DNA of 6,146 nucleotides from Candidatus Rifleibacteriota bacterium (GCA_016213865.1 JACQZL010000025.1:1-6146), one strand, 5' to 3'; numbered from the stretch's first letter, positions 1-5,383 are shown. Made by a program: numbers and translations. The notes: generated by a model not told the origin, from the sequence alone.

Positions 1-172
1 CCTCCGTGCCGGCCCAGGAAGCCGCGCCAAGACTGGCGAGTCCGGAAACCGGCCAGCGGCAGGGGAGATAAGATCGCCGACGTGGCAATGCGGCTCCCCG
101 CATCTCGCGAGCGCACCCGACGCCCGCCCCGCTACTCCCTTCAGACGGCATTTACGGTAGATTCACAGACTC
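1..172. other. left edge, no confident gene
   Basis: No gene can be supported here. Plus frame 3 is open from the left edge to a TAA at 69-71 and would encode about 22 residues ending in QRQGR. It could be the tail of a gene entering the window, but it is too short to judge. On the minus strand an ATG at 103-101 opens a frame that runs off the left edge (begins MRGAALPRRR). It lacks a Shine-Dalgarno, so I do not call it. No clear terminator follows the HEAT gene that ends at 173. Confidence 0.4.
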
Positions 173-793
173 TCAGTGAGCCCCTCTGGGGACGGCGACC
201 CCGTGCGGGAACCGCCGGTACGCTTCGTACCAGTTCTCCCACGCCTCGAGGCTCGGACCCAGGTCACGCACGCCGGTGATCTGCTCGAGGGCCCTGGCGG
301 CGACCGCCGCGCGCACCGGTTCGCTGTAGCCCAGCATGTCGATGAGGGGCCGGATCGCCTTCGTATCGCCGAACTTGCCGAGCGCGACCGCGGCCCGCTC
401 GCGCACGATCGGGTTGATGTCCCTGAGCGCGCGGATGAGAGTGTCGCGGCTCGAATCCTGTCTGGTGCGAGCGAGCTCGTCCGCGCCGGCCATCCGTTCC
501 CGGGGATTGCCCTCCACGGCCATCACTTTCGACAGCTCCGAGACGCGGTCGAAGTGGCCATTGAGCTTCCTCGACTCCGCAAAGGGGCCGTCGCGCCCCA
601 GCCGGTACCGGACGACGAGGCCTCCGGGCACTTCCTGGGGAACCGTCGGATGGTCGACGGCCTGGCTCGTGAGGTCAGCCTTGAGCGCCGGGACCATCGG
701 CGGCGTTGCCGACAAGAGGCCGGAAGCCGACCCGAGAGAGGCACTCGCGACCAGCGACAACGCAAGGCAGAGCCGGGGCAACGCGACTCGCAT
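173..793 (-). CDS. exported HEAT-repeat protein
   Basis: A 206-residue protein, probably periplasmic. Residues 1-23 look like a signal peptide: basic start MRVALPR, a hydrophobic core, and small residues before a likely cut near SAS. Residues 24-75 are variable. Residues about 96-176 hold a helix-rich segment with at least two HEAT/PBS-lyase-type repeats: RDTLIRALRDINPIVRERAAVALGKFGD, then the repeat starting near AIRPLIDML and ending VAARALEQITG. The tail LEAWENWYEAY resembles the tryptophan-rich end common after such repeats in secreted bacterial HEAT proteins. HEAT repeats generally bind other proteins, and the partner is unknown here. The ATG at 793 gives the intact signal peptide; a GGAG lies only 3 bases upstream, so the ribosome site is poor. 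It lies downstream of the secreted transglutaminase on the same strand, 244 bases away. The family is sure, the role is not. Confidence 0.85.
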   Translation of the reverse strand: MRVALPRLCLALSLVASASLGSASGLLSATPPMVPALKADLTSQAVDHPTVPQEVPGGLVVRYRLGRDGPFAESRKLNGHFDRVSELSKVMAVEGNPRERMAGADELARTRQDSSRDTLIRALRDINPIVRERAAVALGKFGDTKAIRPLIDMLGYSEPVRAAVAARALEQITGVRDLGPSLEAWENWYEAYRRFPHGVAVPRGAH

Positions 794-801
794 CGACTCC
801 G

Positions 802-830
802 GGGTTAACGCGGAGGTCGAGAAGCGTCAA
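802..830 (-). promoter_or_regulatory. possible weak promoter of the HEAT gene
   Basis: On the minus strand TTGACG (830-825) is followed after 17 bases by TAACCC (807-802). The -35 is good and the -10 is poor. A start here would leave an mRNA leader of only a few bases before the ATG at 793, which fits the weak Shine-Dalgarno. In GC-rich DNA such a match can arise by chance. Confidence 0.2.
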
Positions 831-864
831 GGCATATGGGGAGAGAGCGGCAGAGAGACGCTCG

Positions 865-896
865 ACACAGAGACACAGAGACCCAGAGACCCAGAG
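865..896. repeat. tandem 8-bp array, left arm of inverted pair
   Basis: Four exact-length 8-bp units in tandem: ACACAGAG, ACACAGAG, ACCCAGAG, ACCCAGAG. The AGAG-rich character extends left to about 841 and right to about 910 in less regular form. It pairs with the oppositely oriented array at 980-1011. It lies between the stop of the transglutaminase gene and the start of the HEAT gene. Every reading frame across it gives low-complexity peptides, so it is not coding. Confidence 0.85.
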
Positions 897-979
897 AAGA
901 GAAGAAAAGACAAGGAGCCAGCGCTGGGGCAGCCGAACTCGAACGACCGGGCATCATCACCAGAGAAGAGAACGGGCCC

Positions 980-1011
980 CTCCGTGTCTTCGTGTCTCTG
1001 TGCCTCCGTGT
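980..1011. repeat. tandem 8-bp array, right arm of inverted pair
   Basis: Four 8-bp units on the plus strand, CTCCGTGT, CTTCGTGT, CTCTGTGC, CTCCGTGT. Read on the minus strand they are ACACGGAG, GCACAGAG, ACACGAAG, ACACGGAG, the same family as the left array in inverse orientation. The two arms could form an imperfect stem of about 32 bp around an 83-base centre (897-979). The centre also contains a second copy of the 13-mer CCAGAGAAGAGAA (960-972; first copy 891-903). In the transglutaminase transcript this would be a large 3' hairpin. Confidence 0.85.
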
Positions 1012-1037
1012 TCGCTATGGAATGGGTAGCCCCGCGC

Positions 1038-2258
1038 CTAGCGCCCGTACTGGTTGTACACCCACCGGACGAAGTCGCCGTTGACCGAGCCATTCTCGTA
1101 GGTGCCGGACGGGGAGGCGTCGGAGGTCGGGATCCAGCAGAAGTCGGGATGGTTGGAGGCGCTGGCCCCGGTCCAATCGCCGCGATTGACCCGGCCCGAC
1201 GAGTCCTGGTACAGGTCGTACGTGTAGGTCCGGGTCATCGTGTTGGTGCCCACGAACTGGGCCGTCTTGGCGTAGTCGGTGAACGTGCACTTGGTGACGA
1301 TCGTGTACTTGCGCTGCGACGGCTTGTAGGTGGCGTTCGACTCGAACTTGAAGAGCGGGTGGTTGTTGACCGACTGCTTGGCATCGATCTCGGCCACGAT
1401 GGCCATGCCGTTCTTCTTGACGAATTCCTGGAGCAGCCAGTGGAAGTAGTGGGGGTAGATGTCCTTGAACGAGCCGTCGTTCGGGTCGATGACGTCGCGG
1501 TCGTAGCGGGTCCCCAGGATCTTCTGGCTGTAGAACTGCTGGGTGTTGCAGGTCATGTAGGTCTCGGACAGCAGCCCTTTCATGTCCGCGACCGAGAGCA
1601 CCAGCGACTTCCCGGGGTTGGACAGGACCCGGTAGTCGGGCTGACCGTCACTGAACAGATATTCGCGGGCCGAACTGGCCCTGCCGGTGTTCAGCTTCAC
1701 CTTGACGGGCCGATTGCCCAGGGGGACGGTGAGCGACTTGCGCGGTTCGGGAACCAGGATGGCCGCTGCGGCCAGGCCGTTGCAGTGCCCGCCCCAGTTG
1801 ACGCCCGAGGCGCCGGCATAGTTGTGGCGATGGACGGGATCGGCCTCCCACGCTGCCGCGCCAGGCAGGCGCCCGTAAAGGCTGGCGACGATCGAATCGT
1901 ACTTCTCCAAGGGAGAGAGGCCTCCGCCGAAATCGCCGAAGGCGAGGTCGCACCGGCTGCGCGGCCACCACATCCCCGACCAGGGGACGTACTGGGTCGG
2001 GACCGAGGCGTCCTGCTTGATCGACTGGGCAGCGGCCACGGGCGCAGCCGCCATCCGCCGCCCGGAGGCAGAGTCCGAGCCGTAGTAACCCGTGTCCCCC
2101 GCGTAGATCGGTTCGTCGCGGCCCGTGGCCAGGTCGCCGTAGAAGTCCGAATCGAACCGTTCGTCCGAGCCGAAGCTATCCTGGGCCGAAACGGGGGCCA
2201 CCGGCGCGGAGAGGAGCAGAAGGGTTGCAACCAGCGCGAGGCACTTCGTGGTCTTCAT
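1038..2258 (-). CDS. secreted transglutaminase, elicitor (GP42) family
   Basis: A 406-residue exported protein. Residues 1-25 are a clear signal peptide with a likely cut after PVSA. Residues 27-90 are a Gly/Ser/Asp-rich, low-complexity lead-in. From about 91 the protein matches the TGase_elicitor family, known from Phytophthora GP42 and some bacteria: WSGMWWP (93-99), GLSPLEKYD (113-121), and the active-site region VNWGGHCNGLAAA (153-165), with C159 the likely nucleophile. H273 in YPHYFHWLLQEF is a candidate catalytic histidine. Residues 297-306 (VNNHPLFKFE) align with the GP42 Pep-13 region. Family members crosslink glutamine to lysine side chains. The substrate here is unknown; the cell envelope or extracellular proteins are likely. 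Four further cysteines (103, 237, 324, 374) could form disulfides. Start ATG at 2258 has an upstream GGAGGT. Stop is TAG. Family is recalled from motifs, not searched. Confidence 0.85.
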   Translation of the reverse strand: MKTTKCLALVATLLLLSAPVAPVSAQDSFGSDERFDSDFYGDLATGRDEPIYAGDTGYYGSDSASGRRMAAAPVAAAQSIKQDASVPTQYVPWSGMWWPRSRCDLAFGDFGGGLSPLEKYDSIVASLYGRLPGAAAWEADPVHRHNYAGASGVNWGGHCNGLAAAAILVPEPRKSLTVPLGNRPVKVKLNTGRASSAREYLFSDGQPDYRVLSNPGKSLVLSVADMKGLLSETYMTCNTQQFYSQKILGTRYDRDVIDPNDGSFKDIYPHYFHWLLQEFVKKNGMAIVAEIDAKQSVNNHPLFKFESNATYKPSQRKYTIVTKCTFTDYAKTAQFVGTNTMTRTYTYDLYQDSSGRVNRGDWTGASASNHPDFCWIPTSDASPSGTYENGSVNGDFVRWVYNQYGR

Positions 2259-2267
2259 GTCGGGCCT

Positions 2268-2273
2268 ACCTCC
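2268..2273 (-). promoter_or_regulatory. Shine-Dalgarno of the transglutaminase gene
   Basis: GGAGGT on the minus strand, 9 bases before the ATG at 2258. It supports that start and the intact signal peptide. Confidence 0.75.
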
Positions 2274-2280
2274 AAGGGAC

Positions 2281-2330
2281 GCAGCCGAATTTCCCGCCGC
2301 AACGGCGCCTCTCGATTCGAAGAGGGCTGC
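2281..2330 (-). promoter_or_regulatory. possible three-stem leader structure
   Basis: In the leader before the transglutaminase gene, GCAGC (2330-2326) can pair with GCTGC (2285-2281). They enclose two inner hairpins: CCTCT/AGAGG (2325-2321 with 2312-2308) and CGCCG/CGGCG (2307-2303 with 2299-2295, 3-base loop). All stems are only 5 bp. The Shine-Dalgarno lies 7 bases downstream of the outer stem. No known riboswitch class is recognised; it may be chance pairing. Confidence 0.25.
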
Positions 2331-2342
2331 GCGAACGAATCC

Positions 2343-2371
2343 ATGATGAATGAAGATCGCCGATCCGACAA
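2343..2371 (-). promoter_or_regulatory. possible promoter with palindrome in spacer, transglutaminase gene
   Basis: Minus strand: TTGTCG (2371-2366), a 17-base spacer, then CATCAT (2348-2343), matching the -35 and -10 at four of six positions each. The first part of the spacer is the 11-bp inverted repeat GATCGGCGATC (2365-2355), placed where a repressor could block polymerase. The 132-base gap to the upstream protease gene allows a separate promoter. The match is weak. Confidence 0.25.
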
Positions 2372-2390
2372 GCCCCCATGAAGCCGGAGC

Positions 2391-3245
2391 CTACGATCTC
2401 GTGCTGTCCCGCAGGTAGAAGTGCGGCAGAGAGCGCAAGAGGAGCGCCCAGGCCAGAGCGACGACCGCCAAATAGATGGCAAGGGCCCACGCCGACGTGA
2501 GCAGCGAGTGCATGACCCAGAAGACGCCACGGAACGGCACCTCCAGGAACGGCGTCTGCATCAGCAGCAGCAGGATCAGGAACCCGTAGGGTTCGATTTG
2601 GGCCAGGAAGAGTGTCTGGCGCGAGTCGAGGTACTCGCGGAGGACCCAGGCGCCGTCCAGTGGTGGGAGGGGAAGCATGTTGAAGACCGCCAGCGCCAGG
2701 TTCGTCGAAACGATGGCCGTCAGCAGCAGGGCGATCCTGCTGGTGGCCACCGCATCGAGCGCGCCCGGGAACCAGACCATCGCCGTCTCAAACCCCCACA
2801 ACAGCAACGCCCCTACGCCGGCCAGCGCGAGGTTCATCATCGGGCCTGCGATGCCGACCTTCATCATGTCCCGGATGGGGTTTCGAAAGGCGCCTGCCCG
2901 AACCGGCACCGGCAGGCCCCACCCGATCACCGGCAGCGACGTCGTGAAGGCCAGGATGATCAGCAACGAGCCGACCGGGTCGAGGTGGTCCAGCGGATTG
3001 AGGCTGAGACGGCCCTCGTCCTCCGGGGTGGGGTCGCCCAGTCGGACGGCCACATAGGCGTGCGAGAACTCGTGCAGACCGATGGCCAGCAGAAAAGCGG
3101 GCAGGTGCAAGGCGACGAAGATGAACGTCTCCATCGAGCTGCCGCCAGGCAGCCCGGCGGCCCAGGCGGTCCCGGCCAGGCCCGCCAGGCCGGCCGCGAT
3201 CAACCCCAGACCTCGACTGTAGAGACTCGTCATCAGCACGCGCAC
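2391..3245 (-). CDS. M50 (site-2-type) membrane zinc metalloprotease
   Basis: A 284-residue integral membrane protein of the M50 family, which cuts peptide bonds in or near the membrane. The zinc site HEFSH (residues 58-62) lies in a hydrophobic helix. It is followed by AYVAVRLGDPTPEDEGRLSLNPLDHLDPVGS, the pattern of the short 'HEFAHA' M50 group without a PDZ domain. The third zinc ligand is probably D197 in NMLPLPPLDG. Further hydrophobic stretches at about 93-107, 130-151, 170-192, 219-230 and 246-270 suggest about six membrane spans. The substrate is unknown. The start is uncertain: GTG at 3245, ATG at 3233, or ATG at 3134 (residue 38, just before the first core helix). None has a good Shine-Dalgarno. 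The gene follows the MazG-like gene by 67 bases with no terminator seen, so it may be in the same operon. Confidence 0.88.
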   Translation of the reverse strand: MRVLMTSLYSRGLGLIAAGLAGLAGTAWAAGLPGGSSMETFIFVALHLPAFLLAIGLHEFSHAYVAVRLGDPTPEDEGRLSLNPLDHLDPVGSLLIILAFTTSLPVIGWGLPVPVRAGAFRNPIRDMMKVGIAGPMMNLALAGVGALLLWGFETAMVWFPGALDAVATSRIALLLTAIVSTNLALAVFNMLPLPPLDGAWVLREYLDSRQTLFLAQIEPYGFLILLLLMQTPFLEVPFRGVFWVMHSLLTSAWALAIYLAVVALAWALLLRSLPHFYLRDSTRS

Positions 3246-3312
3246 CGCTGGAGCATGGACTTCAAGATAGCAGCCAAGGCTCGCTGTGCGAAACGGGTGA
3301 GCTGTCCGAAAC

Positions 3313-3657
3313 TCACGCCTTGCGGAAGGCCTTCCCCACGCACGCTTCGGGCGGATACCGGCGGCTGTTCTTGTCCATCTTGGCCAGGAACGCCTTCTCG
3401 AGATCGAATCCCAGCACCGAGGAGAGGCTCAGGCAGTAGGCGAGGATGTCTGCGACCTCTTCCTGGACGTGGAGGAACCGCTCCGGGTCTGCCTGGAGGG
3501 TCTCGGACCCTTCCTGGTCGGACCACTGGAAGATCTCCATCAGCTCCGCCGCCTCGATGGCGATGGACATCGAGAGGTTCTTGGGCGTGTGATAGCGGAC
3601 CCAGTCCCGCTCGGCGACGAAGCGGGCCATGAACCGGGTGAGCTCGTCGAGGTTCAA
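3313..3657 (-). CDS. MazG-like nucleotide pyrophosphohydrolase
   Basis: A 114-residue cytosolic enzyme of the all-alpha NTP pyrophosphatase superfamily, nearest in pattern to the short RS21-C6/DCTPP1 (dCTP pyrophosphatase) group. Such enzymes split (d)NTPs to the monophosphate and pyrophosphate and clear unwanted nucleotides. Magnesium-binding acids are E35 and E38 in EAAELMEIFQW, and E67 and D70 in EEVADILAYCL. K94 to Y101 (KMDKNSRRY) matches the usual KMxxNxxRY tail. Length is full for the family. The start is TTG at 3657, within TTGA overlapping the stop of the phosphatase gene. A GGGAGGA ribosome site precedes it, whereas the ATG at 3630 would remove the first helix. The real substrate cannot be told from sequence. 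Confidence 0.9.
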   Translation of the reverse strand: MNLDELTRFMARFVAERDWVRYHTPKNLSMSIAIEAAELMEIFQWSDQEGSETLQADPERFLHVQEEVADILAYCLSLSSVLGFDLEKAFLAKMDKNSRRYPPEACVGKAFRKA

Positions 3658-4469
3658 TCGAGGTCCTCCCGGAGGCGATGGTCAGGGTCCAGAAGACCCA
3701 GTAGCCGGTCGTGCAGCTTTCCGTTGCTGGCCAGGATCTGACGCCCACGCAGCCATCCGTCGCTACCCCGAAGGTCGGTCACCGTGCCCCCGGCCTCGCG
3801 GACGATCGCGGCACCGGCGGCCACGTCCCACGGCGACAGGCTCAGCTCCCAGAAGGCGTCCAGGCGCCCCGCTGCCACGTAGGCCAGTTCCAGCGCGGCG
3901 GACCCTCCACGGCGCACACCCTGGCAGACCCGCAGGAGGCGGATGAAGTTGCGGAGGTTGTCCGGGGCCCCCTGGTGGCGCATGCTCGCAAAGCCGGTGC
4001 AGTACAGCCCGTCTTCCAGGACCGAGGTGCGGCTCACCGACAGAGGCCGGCCGTTGAGCGTCGCCCCCTGGCCCCGAGCGGCGCAGAACATCTCGTCCAG
4101 ACACGGAGCGTAGATGGCTCCCAGGAGCGGCTCGTCATTTCGGGCCAGCGCGATGGAAACGCAGTAAAGAGGAAACGAGTGAACGAAATTCGTCGTCCCG
4201 TCGAGCGGGTCGATGAACCACGTATAGCCCGATGGCGAGTCGATGCGGCTGTCCTCCTCGGCGAAGACCCCGTGGTCAGGGTACCGCCTTCGGATCGCAC
4301 CGACTATCAGGGCTTCGGACTCGCGGTCCACCCGGGTGACGAGGTCCGTATGCCCCTTGTAGGAGACATCGGCTTCCGAGAGGACGCCCATGTTCCGGAA
4401 CAACAGCAGACCGGCTTCGCGTGCCGTGTCGCGGGCGAACTCGAGCATGGATTCGAGGGAAGCTGGCAT
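3654..4469 (-). CDS. inositol-monophosphatase-family phosphatase (SuhB-like)
   Basis: A 271-residue cytosolic, magnesium-dependent, lithium-sensitive-type sugar phosphatase. The family signature is complete: EED (71-73) for metal binding, WFIDPLDGTTNF (84-95) holding the D87/D90 metal ligands and T92, and LSPWDVAAGAAIVREAGG (211-228) with W214-D215. RRGGSAALELAYVAAGRLDAFWE (186-208) matches the strongly conserved substrate-side block. Length is normal. Substrate may be inositol-1-phosphate or a related sugar or nucleotide phosphate; SuhB-like proteins also have an RNA-processing role in E. coli, and orthology to that is not shown here. Start is ATG at 4469, preceded by an extended -10 box only 11 bases away and no Shine-Dalgarno, so the mRNA may be almost leaderless. 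It overlaps the MazG-like gene by 4 bases, implying coupled translation. Confidence 0.93.
   Translation of the reverse strand: MPASLESMLEFARDTAREAGLLLFRNMGVLSEADVSYKGHTDLVTRVDRESEALIVGAIRRRYPDHGVFAEEDSRIDSPSGYTWFIDPLDGTTNFVHSFPLYCVSIALARNDEPLLGAIYAPCLDEMFCAARGQGATLNGRPLSVSRTSVLEDGLYCTGFASMRHQGAPDNLRNFIRLLRVCQGVRRGGSAALELAYVAAGRLDAFWELSLSPWDVAAGAAIVREAGGTVTDLRGSDGWLRGRQILASNGKLHDRLLGLLDPDHRLREDLD
3664..3670 (-). promoter_or_regulatory. ribosome site deciding the TTG start of the MazG-like gene
   Basis: GGGAGGA on the minus strand ends 6 bases before TTG at 3657, inside the last codons of the phosphatase gene. Its strength and spacing favour the TTG start over the ATG at 3630. Confidence 0.75.
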
Positions 4470-4480
4470 GGGGAGTGCGG

Positions 4481-4489
4481 ATTATAGCA
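4481..4489 (-). promoter_or_regulatory. extended -10 promoter of the phosphatase gene
   Basis: Minus strand TGCTATAAT, a perfect extended -10 (TGn plus TATAAT). No TTGACA-like -35 lies at 16-19 bases, as often seen with extended -10 promoters. Eleven bases separate the box from the ATG at 4469, so transcription should start about 3-6 bases before the start codon. It lies in the 79-base gap with the divergent J-domain gene. Confidence 0.7.
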
Positions 4490-4548
4490 TGTTGCGAGGC
4501 TGAGCCGTCCCTCGTGCAGGTTACTGGCATCGCGACGGGTCTCGAACC

Positions 4549-5061
4549 ATGGCCGACGACTTCTACCACCAACTGGGGGTCACGCCCCGGGCTACCCAGG
4601 AGGAGATCGCGAGGGCCTTCCGGCAGTTGGCCCTTCACCACCACCCCGACGTGGGCGGCGATGCCGCGATCATGGCGGAACTGAACCGCGCTTACGAGGT
4701 GCTCGGCGATCCTGTCTCTCGCCAGGTCTACGACGACCGTCTGGAGCTCCAGGCGCTCCAAGAGCATGACACCTTTGCCGCGGGCGTTCATGCCGCGCAA
4801 CCCCCGCGAGGCGAATCGACCGCGCCCGGTGCGCCCGGAACGGCGCCGGCGCAGGACCACCCCGCGACCCATGTGGCGGCGCAACCGCGATGGGCTCTGG
4901 GACTGCTACGAGGCCTTCTGCGACTGTCGGATGCAGTTGCTCTTCTGCTCTGGAGGGTGCTGGCTTCCGACAGTCTGCCGTGGCTCATCGGCTACTTCCT
5001 GGTCCTTTTGGCGATTGCGATTGCGGTCAAGAGCCTGGCCGATAGGCTGTGGGGGCTCTGA
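4549..5061 (+). CDS. membrane-anchored J-domain (DnaJ-like) protein
   Basis: A 170-residue class C (type III) J-domain protein, expected to stimulate the ATPase of an Hsp70 (DnaK) partner. The J-domain fills residues 4-66: FYHQLGVTPRATQEEIARAFRQLALHHHPD with the essential HPD at 32-34, then AELNRAYEVLGDPVSRQVYD. There is no Gly/Phe-rich region, zinc domain or substrate-binding C-terminal domain, so it is not DnaJ itself. Residues 83-112 are a Pro/Ala-rich linker. Residues 143-162 form a strong membrane helix, and 115-139 are moderately hydrophobic and may lie on or in the membrane. The J-domain is N-terminal to the anchor and must face the cytosol to meet DnaK. ATG at 4549 has no convincing Shine-Dalgarno. 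It is divergent from the phosphatase and lies 136 bases upstream of the pilin gene. Its client is unknown. Confidence 0.88.
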   Translation: MADDFYHQLGVTPRATQEEIARAFRQLALHHHPDVGGDAAIMAELNRAYEVLGDPVSRQVYDDRLELQALQEHDTFAAGVHAAQPPRGESTAPGAPGTAPAQDHPATHVAAQPRWALGLLRGLLRLSDAVALLLWRVLASDSLPWLIGYFLVLLAIAIAVKSLADRLWGL

Positions 5062-5079
5062 ATTGGCGCCTATCTGGGT

Positions 5080-5095
5080 GCGGCATCCATGCCGC
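5080..5095. promoter_or_regulatory. 16-bp palindrome, candidate activator site
   Basis: GCGGCAT-CC-ATGCCGC is a perfect 7-bp inverted repeat with a 2-base centre. It lies 39 bases upstream of the sigma-54 box and about 73 bases before the inferred transcription start of the pilin gene. That is close to the range where sigma-54 enhancer-binding proteins bind. The loop is too small and there is no T-run, so it is a poor terminator for the J-domain gene. Confidence 0.45.
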
Positions 5096-5134
5096 CGCCA
5101 TCACCACGAAAGGCGTTCTGGGCGGGTTTTGGGT

Positions 5135-5150
5135 TGGCATCCGGGTTGCT
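5135..5150 (+). promoter_or_regulatory. sigma-54 (-24/-12) promoter of the pilin gene
   Basis: The 16-mer TGGCATCCGGGTTGCT fits the sigma-54 consensus TGGCAYRN4TTGCW at all fixed positions except one (C for R at position 7). The invariant GG (5136-5137) and GC (5148-5149) are exactly 10 bases apart. Transcription would start near 5161, giving a 37-base leader that contains the Shine-Dalgarno. Activation would need an ATP-dependent enhancer-binding protein that is not encoded in this window. Confidence 0.75.
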
Positions 5151-5180
5151 TGGACTGGCAACCGTGAGAGAACCTGGTGG

Positions 5181-5190
5181 AAGGAGGTGA
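5181..5190 (+). promoter_or_regulatory. ten-base perfect Shine-Dalgarno of the pilin gene
   Basis: AAGGAGGTGA is the full complement of the usual 16S rRNA 3' end, 7 bases before the ATG at 5198. It fixes the start at 5198 and rules out the in-frame GTG at 5177, which lies upstream of it. It suggests very high translation. Confidence 0.9.
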
Positions 5191-5197
5191 GAACGAA

Positions 5198-5377
5198 ATG
5201 ATGAAGAAGATCCAGAAGTTGCTTCGGCAGCGGGATGACGAGGGTCAGGGCCTGGTGGAATACGGCCTGATCCTGGGTCTGATCGCGGTTGTGGCCATCG
5301 CAGCGCTGAACGCCACGGGTACCAACGTGAACTTGATGCTGCAGCGCGTGGCCAACACCCTCGACACGGTTAGCTGA
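5198..5377 (+). CDS. flp: Flp-type (type IVb) prepilin
   Basis: A 59-residue prepilin of the Flp/Fap family, the subunit of Tad-system adhesion pili. A charged leader MMKKIQKLLRQRDDEG (1-16) ends in the glycine cut by prepilin peptidase. The mature 43-residue protein would start QGLVEYG, with the diagnostic glutamate at +5 and tyrosine at +6. Then comes the hydrophobic helix LILGLIAVVAIAALNA, which packs in the fibre core and anchors the subunit in the inner membrane before assembly. The tail TLDTVS is short, as usual. It stands alone: no tad/cpa assembly genes or prepilin peptidase lie in the window, so these must be elsewhere. It has its own sigma-54 promoter, a perfect ribosome site and an intrinsic terminator, so it is a single-gene, highly expressed unit. 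Confidence 0.92.
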   Translation: MMKKIQKLLRQRDDEGQGLVEYGLILGLIAVVAIAALNATGTNVNLMLQRVANTLDTVS

Positions 5378-5383
5378 AGCCTC

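Noticed and set aside
865..1011. CRISPR array
   Set aside because: Units are 8 bp in tandem without spacers, and the two arrays are inverted. No cas gene is present.
863..1014. Miniature transposable element (MITE)
   Set aside because: The inverted arrays resemble terminal repeats, but no target-site duplication is visible in the flanks and no related copy lies in the window.
827..1093. Short open frames across the 8-bp arrays on both strands
   Set aside because: Their peptides (TETQRPRDPE and SVSSCLCASVF types) are translations of the repeat itself, a known source of false proteins.
336..2381. A 681-codon open frame on the plus strand
   Set aside because: It lies antisense to the HEAT and transglutaminase genes and crosses the repeat element. 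Its product has no family-like motif and is Arg/Val/Gly-biased, as expected from the GC-rich opposite strand. The minus-strand genes have clear motifs, signal peptides and stops.
2421..3632. A 403-codon open frame on the plus strand
   Set aside because: Antisense to the M50 protease and the MazG-like gene, both with intact catalytic motifs. Its product is rich in Gln, Arg and Glu with no recognisable domain.
5177..5197. Upstream GTG start for the pilin, adding seven residues
   Set aside because: The perfect Shine-Dalgarno lies downstream of this GTG, and a charged leader of normal length is obtained from the ATG at 5198.
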